From an uncultured Candidatus Saccharibacteria bacterium (lineage in GTDB: Bacteria; Patescibacteria; Saccharimonadia; Saccharimonadales; CAMLKC01): 9,532 bases of DNA. The notes beneath the pieces were generated by a model that did no database searches, was not told the origin of the DNA, and saw only the letters and a list, made by a program, of their open reading frames with translations. The translations under genes were made by a program, and so were the position numbers. Below, in pieces: positions 1 to 5,517 of the stretch (its first letter is position 1; every line of letters begins with the position of its first letter). The stretch lies in the NCBI GenBank assembly GCA_946479025.1, contig CAMLDM010000031.1, forward strand, positions 1-9,532. The letters run 5' to 3'.

Positions 1-2444
1 GCACCGGCAACCTGATGCAACTGCAAAACACCGCAAGCGACGTATTCACCGTTGGAAATACCGGCAACCTGACACTCGGTAGCAACGCCGACAAGACGAT
101 TTCCGTAGCTACTTCCGCAGCTGATATGGCAGGTAGCGACTTGTCCGTTGTTGCAGGCGGCGGCGGTTCCGGCACAGGCTCGACCGGCGGCGACCTCACA
201 CTTCAGGGCGGCGCGGCAGGCGGCACTGACGGCAACGGCGGCAACATTTCGATCGACGCCGGTGCAAAAACCGGTACGGGAAGCGAGGGCTCCATCTCTA
301 TCGGCGAGGCGCACGCCAGCAACATTACTATCGGCAGCACCTCGCAGAGTTCAAGCCAGAACATCAGCATCGGCGCCAACAATACTTCTGGCAGCTCATC
401 AAATGTCACCATCGGCTCGGGCGGTTCGGCAGCTAGCGGCACCACGACCGTCCGAGCAAAGAACGTTGTTACTATCGAGACGAACGGTACGACCCGCGCT
501 ACTTTCTCGGACAGCTCGAACACCGTGTACTTCGGTAACGGAGTGTCCTCTAGCGCGCCAAGCGACTCCACAATCCAGGGCACAAACAGCTCAGCTACCA
601 GCGTGACAGGCGGCTCACTCACCATCCAGGGCGGCAACGCAACGACAGGCGATGCCAACGGCGGCAACGTTACGCTTTCCGGCGGCAGCGGCAGCGGAAC
701 CGGCACCAGCGGCCTTGTAGTTATGAAGACGCCGACATTCTCAACGGTTGAGAGCGACGCCAACTGTTACACCGGCGGCGCCATCGTTGCCAGCAGCTGT
801 ACGATTGCCGCTTCGACCGTCAACAACTCATCGGCAGTCATCGTAGGATTCAGCGCCGCTTCCCAGGCCGCAACCTTGCCGGATCCAACCATCACAACGG
901 CCGGACGCATCATCTACGTCATGGCGGCCGGCGACTCCCAAGACTTCACGCTCCGCGCAAACGTTGGCGGAGGAGCGGAGCAAAAAATCCCTATGCGAGC
1001 AAATGCCACCGCCACCATGATCTGGAACGGCAACGACTGGACCGCCGCGGGCTCCGGCGCCACGACGCTGCAAAATGTCTACGACAACACGCCGCAAAGT
1101 GCCGGCGGCAATGAGCTAGTGCTCAACAACAATGTTGGCGGCCTGACTATCCGCGACAGCAGCACGAACCCGGTTGACAGCACGCTCCTTGAAGTAAAAA
1201 ATTCTACCGGCACCAACCTTTTCTCGGTCAACAATAAGGTTACCAGCGGCACTGAACAGGCCAGCGACGGCGGCGTGCATGACGGCACGAACTTCAGCAC
1301 AAACTGGCCGGCAGTCGGCACCGCATCCGTTGCACGCATAACCTCCGATGGTCAGGAATCAGGCGACAGCGCCCAGGTAGCGGCCGGCACTGACGCGGAC
1401 AGCGGTATCAAAAACGCCCTTTCCATCAACCCGGTCGCAAACGGTCACTACCGCGCATCCGTCTACGCGAAGCTTGCCAGCGGCTCCGCATTCACCGACT
1501 TCAAGATACGTTACTCGCCAGATAATGGCACGACCTTTGTAGACTGCACCAACTACAACACGCAAACGGTGACAACGACCGGATGGACACAGATAACCTG
1601 TGACATAAACACCGGCGCGACGACGGCGACTAATCCGTATGTCTATCTCGTACAACCAACAGCCGCCGCCAGCGCACGCACCTGGCTTGTCGACACCTTC
1701 TCGTTTACCCTTGCATCGAATCACACATCAAACGTCAAGGTCGGCACCGGCGCAGGAAGCAGCTCGCCAACGCTGTTCACGCTCGACAAATCTGCCTCCG
1801 CGCCAACAGCCGCCGACAACGACGCCCTGCTTGGCAGCATGTACTACGATACGACTCTCGGTAAAGTGCAGTGCTACGAATCCGAAGGCTGGGGCCAATG
1901 CGGCGCGGCACCGGACACCTTCGTAACCATCAGCCCGGAGTACAGCAACGCGGTCATGAACGGCAACGATATCGGCACCATCACCTCAGATCTCTGCTCC
2001 GACACACTCAATATTAACGACGGCAGCTCATCACAACCGACCATTTGCGGTACGAACGAAACCTACAACTTCTACAAGTGGACCTCGGCGGAAACAAGCG
2101 ATCAAACCCGCAGCATCTTCGTTACCTATCAGCTTCCGGCCAACTTCAAAGATTTCGTCTCAGGATCCACCTCGTTGATGGGCCGCACAGACAGCGCGGA
2201 TTCGAACGTGTCGTACAAGGTATACCGCGACGACGGCAACGGCCTGACAGCATGTGGCTCCACCGTCTCTGTATCGACAGGGTCGCAATCCTCATGGCAA
2301 AAAGCCACCGCTGGTGGCGGGGCCGACCCGGCAAGCTGTGGCTTTAACGCTGGCGACAGCATCCTCTTCCGCATCAACCTCACCGCCAAGAACAACGCCA
2401 ACGCTTACGTCAGCAACCTCGGCTTTACGTTCAGCAACAATTAG
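1..2444 (+). CDS. Large secreted beta-strand repeat surface protein, 3' part (5' end outside window)
   Basis: The reading frame is open from base 3 and runs in from upstream, so the ATG at 15 is internal; about 813 C-terminal residues are present. Numbering from that ATG, residues 1-20 end a 19-residue module (TGNLxQLQN...DVFTVGN). Residues 45-240 are Gly/Ser/Thr-rich alternating strands (GGNISI, SNVTIG, GGNVTL) like a parallel beta-helix. Residues 285-345 resemble phage tail-fibre modules (LPDPTITTAGRIIYV...WNGNDW). Residues 415-567 look like a jelly-roll carbohydrate-binding domain. Residues 580-632 and 637-809 are C-terminal modules I associate with Saccharibacteria surface proteins. There are ten cysteines, all after residue 250 and in close pairs, and no membrane anchor or sorting signal at the C-terminus. 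The likely role is an exported adhesin or surface fibre, perhaps in contact with a host bacterium; this is inference from architecture. The signal peptide would lie outside the window. The stop is TAG and no terminator follows. Confidence 0.85.
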   Translation, partial: TGNLMQLQNTASDVFTVGNTGNLTLGSNADKTISVATSAADMAGSDLSVVAGGGGSGTGSTGGDLTLQGGAAGGTDGNGGNISIDAGAKTGTGSEGSISIGEAHASNITIGSTSQSSSQNISIGANNTSGSSSNVTIGSGGSAASGTTTVRAKNVVTIETNGTTRATFSDSSNTVYFGNGVSSSAPSDSTIQGTNSSATSVTGGSLTIQGGNATTGDANGGNVTLSGGSGSGTGTSGLVVMKTPTFSTVESDANCYTGGAIVASSCTIAASTVNNSSAVIVGFSAASQAATLPDPTITTAGRIIYVMAAGDSQDFTLRANVGGGAEQKIPMRANATATMIWNGNDWTAAGSGATTLQNVYDNTPQSAGGNELVLNNNVGGLTIRDSSTNPVDSTLLEVKNSTGTNLFSVNNKVTSGTEQASDGGVHDGTNFSTNWPAVGTASVARITSDGQESGDSAQVAAGTDADSGIKNALSINPVANGHYRASVYAKLASGSAFTDFKIRYSPDNGTTFVDCTNYNTQTVTTTGWTQITCDINTGATTATNPYVYLVQPTAAASARTWLVDTFSFTLASNHTSNVKVGTGAGSSSPTLFTLDKSASAPTAADNDALLGSMYYDTTLGKVQCYESEGWGQCGAAPDTFVTISPEYSNAVMNGNDIGTITSDLCSDTLNINDGSSSQPTICGTNETYNFYKWTSAETSDQTRSIFVTYQLPANFKDFVSGSTSLMGRTDSADSNVSYKVYRDDGNGLTACGSTVSVSTGSQSSWQKATAGGGADPASCGFNAGDSILFRINLTAKNNANAYVSNLGFTFSNN
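3..72 (+). repeat. 13-bp direct repeat, 57-bp period, in the surface protein gene
   Basis: The sequence ACCGGCAACCTGA occurs at 3-15 and again at 60-72. The 57-base spacing equals 19 codons and gives the peptide TGNL twice. This is probably the end of a longer tandem module array lying upstream of the window. Confidence 0.7.
186..689 (+). repeat. Two diverged copies of a Gly-rich beta-strand module
   Basis: Codons at 186-266 encode a 27-residue block beginning TGGDLTLQGG and codons at 609-689 encode one beginning TGGSLTIQGG. Both contain NGGN followed by an alternating hydrophobic strand. The copies lie 423 bases (141 codons) apart and have diverged at the DNA level, so this is an old internal duplication and not a recent one. 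Confidence 0.6.
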
Positions 2445-2451
2445 CCAGGAC

Positions 2452-2460
2452 TGTTATACT
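2452..2460 (+). promoter_or_regulatory. Extended -10 promoter of the 2468 gene
   Basis: TG-T-TATACT matches the extended -10 consensus (TG at 2452-2453, hexamer at 2455-2460). No convincing -35 is seen at 16-18 bases upstream. The predicted start of transcription is about base 2467, one base before the GTG start codon, so the transcript would be essentially leaderless. The promoter lies 8 bases after the stop of the surface protein gene. Confidence 0.6.
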
Positions 2461-2467
2461 GAAAATA

Positions 2468-3094
2468 GTGGAATTCAAGAATCAAAACAAACGCAGAAAT
2501 GGCCAACTGCAGCAAAGCTCGCCGCAGGCCACCTCGCCTGCGCCGGCCAGTAAAACCGATGTTCCTACGGAGATGCCCAGCTCAAAAGTGAGCATCGTTT
2601 CACGTACGCGCCAGGTTTTATTTACTAAAAAAGGTGCGGCTATTCTGGTGATCGCAGGCTGTCTAATCACGGGACTACTCATCCGCGGCAGCAGCGATAA
2701 ATCCGAAGCGGCAGTCATGAAGCCGGACTACCAAACGACCTTGCCAAAAGGAAAGTCCATCACTAGCCTAGGCGGCTGGAAGCGTATCAGCCCGCCGGGG
2801 AAAGATCCGGTCTTCGCCTATGCCGACACAATCAGCGGTGTTCCCGTGAGTGTCAGCGAGCAGCCTTTGCCAGAGGCATTCAAGCAAGACGTTGACGGTC
2901 AGGTGGCCGAACTTGCTAAAAAATTCAACGCCACAGATGCGATCGACGCGGGTAAAACCAAAGTCTATATCGGCACGTCCTCCAAAGGCCCCCAGTCCGT
3001 CATTCTTACAAAAAACAACGTGCTGATTTTGATAAAATCGCAGAAAAAAATAAGCGACTCAGCATGGGCTGCATACGTCGGGTCGCTTAATTAA
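2468..3094 (+). CDS. Single-pass membrane protein of unknown function, 208 aa, GTG start
   Basis: The protein has a polar, Gln/Ser/Pro-rich N-terminal tail (1-54) ending in basic residues (SRTRQ, TKK). One membrane helix follows (about 56-73, GAAILVIAGCLITGLLIRG), then a roughly 135-residue globular part. The positive-inside pattern puts the N-terminus in the cytoplasm and the C-terminal domain outside. That domain carries SLGGWKRISPPGKDPVFAYAD, then an ISGVPVSVSEQPLP stretch and hydrophobic strands ending VGSLN. I recognise the style from Saccharibacteria but no named domain. The GTG start is supported by an extended -10 placed 7 bases upstream; no Shine-Dalgarno is seen and the next in-frame ATG (codon 36) would remove the tail. 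The gene follows the surface protein gene by 23 bases, so read-through co-transcription is also possible. Its last 45 bases also encode the terminator of the convergent gene. Confidence 0.8.
   Translation: MEFKNQNKRRNGQLQQSSPQATSPAPASKTDVPTEMPSSKVSIVSRTRQVLFTKKGAAILVIAGCLITGLLIRGSSDKSEAAVMKPDYQTTLPKGKSITSLGGWKRISPPGKDPVFAYADTISGVPVSVSEQPLPEAFKQDVDGQVAELAKKFNATDAIDAGKTKVYIGTSSKGPQSVILTKNNVLILIKSQKKISDSAWAAYVGSLN
3044..3089 (-). terminator. Intrinsic terminator of the 3097-3666 gene, inside the convergent coding sequence
   Basis: On the minus strand a 10-bp stem (TAAGCGACCC pairing with GAGTCGCTTA, one G-U pair; plus-strand arms 3051-3060 and 3080-3089) with a 19-base loop is followed directly by seven T (3044-3050). 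It begins 7 bases after the TAG of the minus-strand gene and lies wholly inside the 3' end of the plus-strand gene. The plus-strand transcript has the hairpin but no T-tract after it. Confidence 0.8.
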
Positions 3095-3096
3095 GC

Positions 3097-3666
3097 CTAG
3101 TTGGACTGTTTGAACTTGTCGATTGACTGCGCGACTTTGCCATCTGGCTTTAGGTTTTCGTAAAACAGCATCTGGTCTTTGCTGATGACCATCTCATCTT
3201 CCGGCCCATGGATTTCATCGCCCAACTTGATAAGCTGCACGTTATTGTTCTGGTCACTCGACGTTGCCTGTGGGTTTTTCGAGCCATCTGTCGATTGTTG
3301 CGACTGCAAATAGTACACGTCGGTCAGCTTCATGTAGCCGTTATTAAAGGCGTGCAGTTTACCAAAGTACACCTGCCCGTTAGTAAAGAACACGGCCTGG
3401 TATTTACTGCTGTCGATTGCCGTGCCGCCACTATTCATGCCAGACCACACGAACCAACCAACCACACCGAGAACAACAATGCCCGCTACAATCATTGGCC
3501 ACAAAAACCGCTTCCGCGATTTCTCTTCTTTTACCTCACGGCGAGGCGCCGCCACGCGGTGCACCGTTTTTGGCTCCTCTTTTTCTTCCGGTTGCCGACT
3601 TACCGGTTCCGGCCTGCTCGCAGCCCTTCTCTCTACCGGTCGTGGCGCACGAAACCCCCCATCCAT
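3097..3666 (-). CDS. Single-pass membrane protein with conserved extracytoplasmic domain, 189-192 aa
   Basis: Counting from the first possible Met (3675), residues 1-56 are a charged Arg/Glu/Pro-rich cytoplasmic tail and residues 57-78 form one strongly hydrophobic helix (FLWPMIVAGIVVLGVVGWFV). The outside domain begins YQAVFFTNGQVYFGKL and continues LTDVYYLQ, LIKLGDEIHGPEDEM and MLFYENLK. I recognise this module as common in Saccharibacteria and related Patescibacteria, but its function is unknown to me. There are two start candidates: the ATG at 3675 abuts the GGAGAG with no spacer, while the ATG at 3666 has 9 bases between them, so 3666 is preferred. The gene has its own sigma70-type promoter and terminator and converges on the 2468 gene with 2 bases between stops. 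The two facing genes both encode N-in single-pass proteins. Confidence 0.8.
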   Translation of the reverse strand: MDGGFRAPRPVERRAASRPEPVSRQPEEKEEPKTVHRVAAPRREVKEEKSRKRFLWPMIVAGIVVLGVVGWFVWSGMNSGGTAIDSSKYQAVFFTNGQVYFGKLHAFNNGYMKLTDVYYLQSQQSTDGSKNPQATSSDQNNNVQLIKLGDEIHGPEDEMVISKDQMLFYENLKPDGKVAQSIDKFKQSN

Positions 3667-3675
3667 ATAATCCAT

Positions 3676-3681
3676 CTCTCC
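3676..3681 (-). promoter_or_regulatory. Shine-Dalgarno that decides the start of the 3097 gene
   Basis: GGAGAG on the minus strand directly touches the ATG at 3675 but lies 9 bases before the in-frame ATG at 3666. Spacing therefore favours the second ATG. Confidence 0.55.
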
Positions 3682-3703
3682 AATCAGCTAGCTTGTTTGC
3701 CTT

Positions 3704-3733
3704 ATCATAGCATAAGGGATATGACACTTTCAA
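3704..3733 (-). promoter_or_regulatory. Sigma70-type promoter of the 3097 gene
   Basis: On the minus strand TTGAAA (3728-3733) is followed by an 18-base spacer and TATGAT (3704-3709), with TG one base before the -10 (TG-C-TATGAT). The predicted start is near 3697, giving a leader of about 30 bases that holds the GGAGAG site. Confidence 0.65.
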
Positions 3734-3754
3734 TTCGTGGCGATGTTTTGTGGA

Positions 3755-4315
3755 CTAGGCCGGTTCCATCAGCCGGCCACTTTTTGCCAGGTCCGGATCG
3801 GTACATGCGGCGAGGTTAAAACAGCAGGGGCGGCGCTTGCCCGATTTCATTTTAGAAATAGAAACCTCAACCCGCCGCGCACGGGTTTCCATAACTCCGG
3901 TCGCGTTGACCCACCGAATCCACTCCCAGCGTGCCATCGGCGTAATTTTTTTCCAGAGCTCCTGTACGCTCACCGGGGCTGCTACTAGAGCCTTCGCGAA
4001 ATCCTTCGGCACTTCGGGTTCTGGCCAGTCTTTGCTTTGTGTAATTTCAAGCTTTGCTTTGCTGCCCACTCGCACGCCGGCAGCCTTTTGCAACTCTTCA
4101 TCAACCTTAAACCAATGACCCCAGCGCCCATCCGGCTCCAGTACCTTTTCAAGCCTATGGCCGTTGATCGTTCCCTTTACCATCACCTGGCCGCGCGAGG
4201 ACAGTTTTTCGCTCGCACTTTCGGGCAGCTGCAAAATCACCCATTTGCTAATCTTCACCGGCGTCGCCTCAAACGTGATCGTTGGACTATCGATAGCTTG
4301 GCTCTTTGTCGTCAT
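3755..4315 (-). CDS. DUF1905 / YdeI-OmpD-associated family protein, 186 aa
   Basis: Residues 14-95 match the DUF1905 beta-barrel pattern (ITFEATPVKISKWVILQLP, GQVMVKGTINGHRL, GRWGHWFKVDEEL, VGSKAKLEI). Residues 100-165 match the YdeI/OmpD-associated domain, with the typical block RWEWIRWVNATGVMETRARR followed by KMKSGKRRPCCF. These families are often annotated as bacteriocin-protection proteins after the YdeI link to antimicrobial resistance, but the biochemical function is not established. No signal peptide or membrane helix is seen, so it is probably cytoplasmic. The C-terminal 20 residues look like a non-conserved extension. No Shine-Dalgarno precedes the ATG; an extended -10 six bases upstream predicts transcription starting exactly at the A of the ATG. 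It lies 7 bases after the stop of the seven-helix protein gene. Confidence 0.85.
   Translation of the reverse strand: MTTKSQAIDSPTITFEATPVKISKWVILQLPESASEKLSSRGQVMVKGTINGHRLEKVLEPDGRWGHWFKVDEELQKAAGVRVGSKAKLEITQSKDWPEPEVPKDFAKALVAAPVSVQELWKKITPMARWEWIRWVNATGVMETRARRVEVSISKMKSGKRRPCCFNLAACTDPDLAKSGRLMEPA
3758..3785 (+). terminator. Possible plus-strand terminator hairpin antisense to the DUF1905 gene end
   Basis: GGCCGG (3758-3763) pairs with CCGGCC (3773-3778) across a 9-base loop and is followed, after AC, by five T (3781-3785) on the plus strand. The minus-strand side has no T-tract, so it is not a good terminator for the DUF1905 gene. It could stop plus-strand read-through from the 2468 gene. 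The arms are also coding sequence, so chance pairing is possible. Confidence 0.3.
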
Positions 4316-4321
4316 GTAGTT

Positions 4322-4330
4322 ACTATAGCA
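4322..4330 (-). promoter_or_regulatory. Extended -10 promoter of the DUF1905 gene
   Basis: TG-C-TATAGT on the minus strand (hexamer 4322-4327, TG 4329-4330). Six bases separate it from the ATG, placing +1 on base 4315, the A of the start codon. The hexamer contains the TAG stop codon (4323-4325) of the upstream gene. No -35 is seen at the usual distance. Confidence 0.6.
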
Positions 4331-4928
4331 AATCTGCCTTGCCCGCTACCGCTGCCAGACGCTTTTTATTCCGAAAAGAGAGCACGGCGATAGATCCGTT
4401 CATAGCAAACAAATACACCACGAACGCATAATTCTCAAACGTAAACACATGGATCGCTAGTATCCCCAGCGCAAACCCAAGCGTGCAAAGCGCATAGGCC
4501 GCCCAACTCTCTGTTTCGGGGTGCAGGTAAGCTTTTATAAGGGTCGGCAGGCCAGCTAAAAAGTCTGCGACTATAGCAAATAAAATCGCCACGTTCGGCT
4601 TATCCGTCACAGCCCATAGCAAAATACCAAGAACTGCGGCGGCCATAATGTAATAATCCCGACGCTCGGTTTTCCAGTACGCCTTTTTGTTTAAAAAGGA
4701 GGCTAGCAATATCAAAAATGGCGTAAATCCGGCGGCAAACGTTACCCACGACAAACCTTCTACGCCCTGAACGCGCTGGGCGATAAACGTAATCATTGGC
4801 AGCAGACCCCACAAAAACCACGTCACTCTATTTGGCTTCGCTTTGCCGGTAACCGTTTCATAGAGATAATAAAACCCACCGATGGATGCTACGGCCGCGC
4901 CTATAATCGCAAAATATCCTGGAATCAT
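4323..4928 (-). CDS. Seven-helix membrane protein, PQ-loop/SWEET-like, 201 aa
   Basis: Seven hydrophobic segments are seen at about residues 5-26, 34-53, 58-79, 92-108, 112-134, 141-163 and 167-185. The two halves resemble each other: YLYETVTGKAKPNRVTWFLW near the first helix end and LPTLIKAYLHPETESWAAYA near the fifth. The second has the P-x-x-I-K shape of PQ-loop proteins, and the layout fits the 3+1+3 topology of that superfamily (SWEET sugar carriers, KDEL receptors, cystinosin-like). The assignment is inference from topology and repeat pattern; substrate unknown. The C-terminus is basic (RNKKR), suggesting it is cytoplasmic. There is no Shine-Dalgarno; an extended -10 six bases before the ATG predicts a leaderless mRNA. 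The gene follows hsp20 but a strong terminator separates them. Confidence 0.75.
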   Translation of the reverse strand: MIPGYFAIIGAAVASIGGFYYLYETVTGKAKPNRVTWFLWGLLPMITFIAQRVQGVEGLSWVTFAAGFTPFLILLASFLNKKAYWKTERRDYYIMAAAVLGILLWAVTDKPNVAILFAIVADFLAGLPTLIKAYLHPETESWAAYALCTLGFALGILAIHVFTFENYAFVVYLFAMNGSIAVLSFRNKKRLAAVAGKADLL

Positions 4929-4934
4929 AGACCC

Positions 4935-4943
4935 AGTGTAACA
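4935..4943 (-). promoter_or_regulatory. Extended -10 promoter of the seven-helix protein gene
   Basis: TG-T-TACACT on the minus strand (hexamer 4935-4940, TG 4942-4943), six bases before the ATG. The predicted +1 is base 4928, the A of the start codon. It starts just after the hsp20 terminator T-tract; no -35 is recognised. Confidence 0.5.
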
Positions 4944-4949
4944 TCGCAG

Positions 4950-4984
4950 AAAGAAAATAAGCGAGAGGCAACGCTCCCGCTTAT
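4950..4984 (-). terminator. Intrinsic terminator of hsp20
   Basis: On the minus strand an 11-bp stem (ATAAGCGGGAG pairing with CTCTCGCTTAT, one G-U pair) encloses a 6-base loop and is followed by TTTCTTT. It begins 7 bases after the hsp20 stop codon. The stem-loop spans 4957-4984 and the T-rich tract 4950-4956. Confidence 0.85.
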
Positions 4985-4991
4985 ATTGATG

Positions 4992-5417
4992 CTATTTTTT
5001 CTTTACAGAAATGGCGATTTTCTTTGGCTCTGGCAGCGGCGTTAGAGGCACCTTCACCTTTAGCACACCCTCCTCAAGCTGCGCCTCTATTTTGTCGGCA
5101 TCAGCCCGTTTTGGCAGGGCGATCCGGCGATAGAAGCTACTGGAGCTCTCCCGCACCACATACTGCTTGCCCTTGTCCTCGTCCTTTTCGTGACGCTCGG
5201 CACTCACGACGAGCGCGCCGTTTTCAACTTCGATGTTAATATCTTTTTGCTCGAAGTTTGGCAGATGCGCCTCCACCATCAGCTCGTTATCCTTGGTGTA
5301 CACATCGGTCGTTGGGATGTTCACGCCTTTCATCGGCGATAGCCAGTCATCGCCGAAAAACTGCTTCTGTAGAGCCGTTAGCTCTGAAAACGGATCCCAT
5401 TTTACAAGATTGCTCAT
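4992..5417 (-). CDS. hsp20: Hsp20 family small heat-shock protein, 141 aa
   Basis: This is an ATP-independent holdase chaperone that binds unfolding proteins in the cytoplasm and usually forms large oligomers. The short N-terminal arm has WDPFSELTALQKQFF (7-21). The alpha-crystallin domain spans about 34-126, with the typical SFYRRIALP (94-102) and EGVLKVKVPL (116-125, the GVL motif). The C-terminal IAI (134-136) is the I-x-I motif that docks into neighbouring subunits. Length is normal for the family. The start is fixed by a strong Shine-Dalgarno (AAAGGAG, 6 bases before ATG). Control looks unusually rich: a near-consensus promoter overlapped by a CIRCE operator, and a leader hairpin covering the Shine-Dalgarno. 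A strong terminator makes it a single-gene unit, although NUDIX transcripts may read into it. Confidence 0.95.
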   Translation of the reverse strand: MSNLVKWDPFSELTALQKQFFGDDWLSPMKGVNIPTTDVYTKDNELMVEAHLPNFEQKDINIEVENGALVVSAERHEKDEDKGKQYVVRESSSSFYRRIALPKRADADKIEAQLEEGVLKVKVPLTPLPEPKKIAISVKKK

Positions 5418-5421
5418 ATTA

Positions 5422-5459
5422 TTCTCCTTTCATTAGTGTTAGTAATGGTTCAAAGAGAA
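5422..5459 (-). promoter_or_regulatory. Candidate RNA thermometer hairpin in the hsp20 leader
   Basis: In the mRNA, UUCUCUUU (plus-strand 5452-5459) can pair with AAGGAGAA (5422-5429) in an 8-bp AU-rich helix with one G-U pair that covers the Shine-Dalgarno. A second 5-bp helix, CAUUA with UAAUG (5443-5447 and 5431-5435), closes a 7-base loop inside it. The helix ends 4 bases before the ATG. Small heat-shock genes in other bacteria are often controlled by such elements (ROSE, FourU); no known class is matched exactly. Confidence 0.55.
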
Positions 5460-5479
5460 GCATCGAAGCTCCTGTAAAA

Positions 5480-5508
5480 AGTATAGAAACCTGGCACTCA
5501 CATGTCAA
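5480..5508 (-). promoter_or_regulatory. Sigma70-type promoter of hsp20
   Basis: TTGACA (5503-5508), a 17-base spacer and TATACT (5480-5485) on the minus strand make the best promoter in the window. The predicted start is near 5473, giving a leader of about 56 bases. The -35 lies inside the CIRCE spacer. Confidence 0.85.
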
Positions 5509-5517
5509 GAGTGCTAA
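5491..5517 (-). promoter_or_regulatory. CIRCE operator (HrcA binding site) of hsp20
   Basis: On the minus strand TTAGCACTC, nine bases, then GAGTGCCAG. The CIRCE consensus is TTAGCACTC-N9-GAGTGCTAA, so the first arm is perfect and the second matches 7 of 9. It covers the -35 and much of the spacer, so a bound HrcA repressor would block RNA polymerase. It directly abuts the NUDIX stop codon (5518-5520). hrcA itself is not in the window. Confidence 0.9.

Noticed and set aside
3..690. CRISPR-like or tandem DNA repeats
   Set aside because: The repetition is in the protein pattern; apart from one 13-bp match the DNA copies are diverged and in frame, with no spacer structure.
203..763. 186-codon minus-strand frame and a 152-codon plus-strand frame (148-606) in the repeat gene
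   Set aside because: Both are out-of-frame readings of the Gly/Thr/Ser-rich repeats, giving Pro/Leu- or Ala/Arg-rich peptides without domain features.
2454..3100. Reading the whole minus-strand block plus the plus-strand genes as a defence island
   Set aside because: None of the proteins carries nuclease, toxin-antitoxin, CRISPR-Cas or other known defence domains; the YdeI-like and UvrA-like genes alone do not support it.
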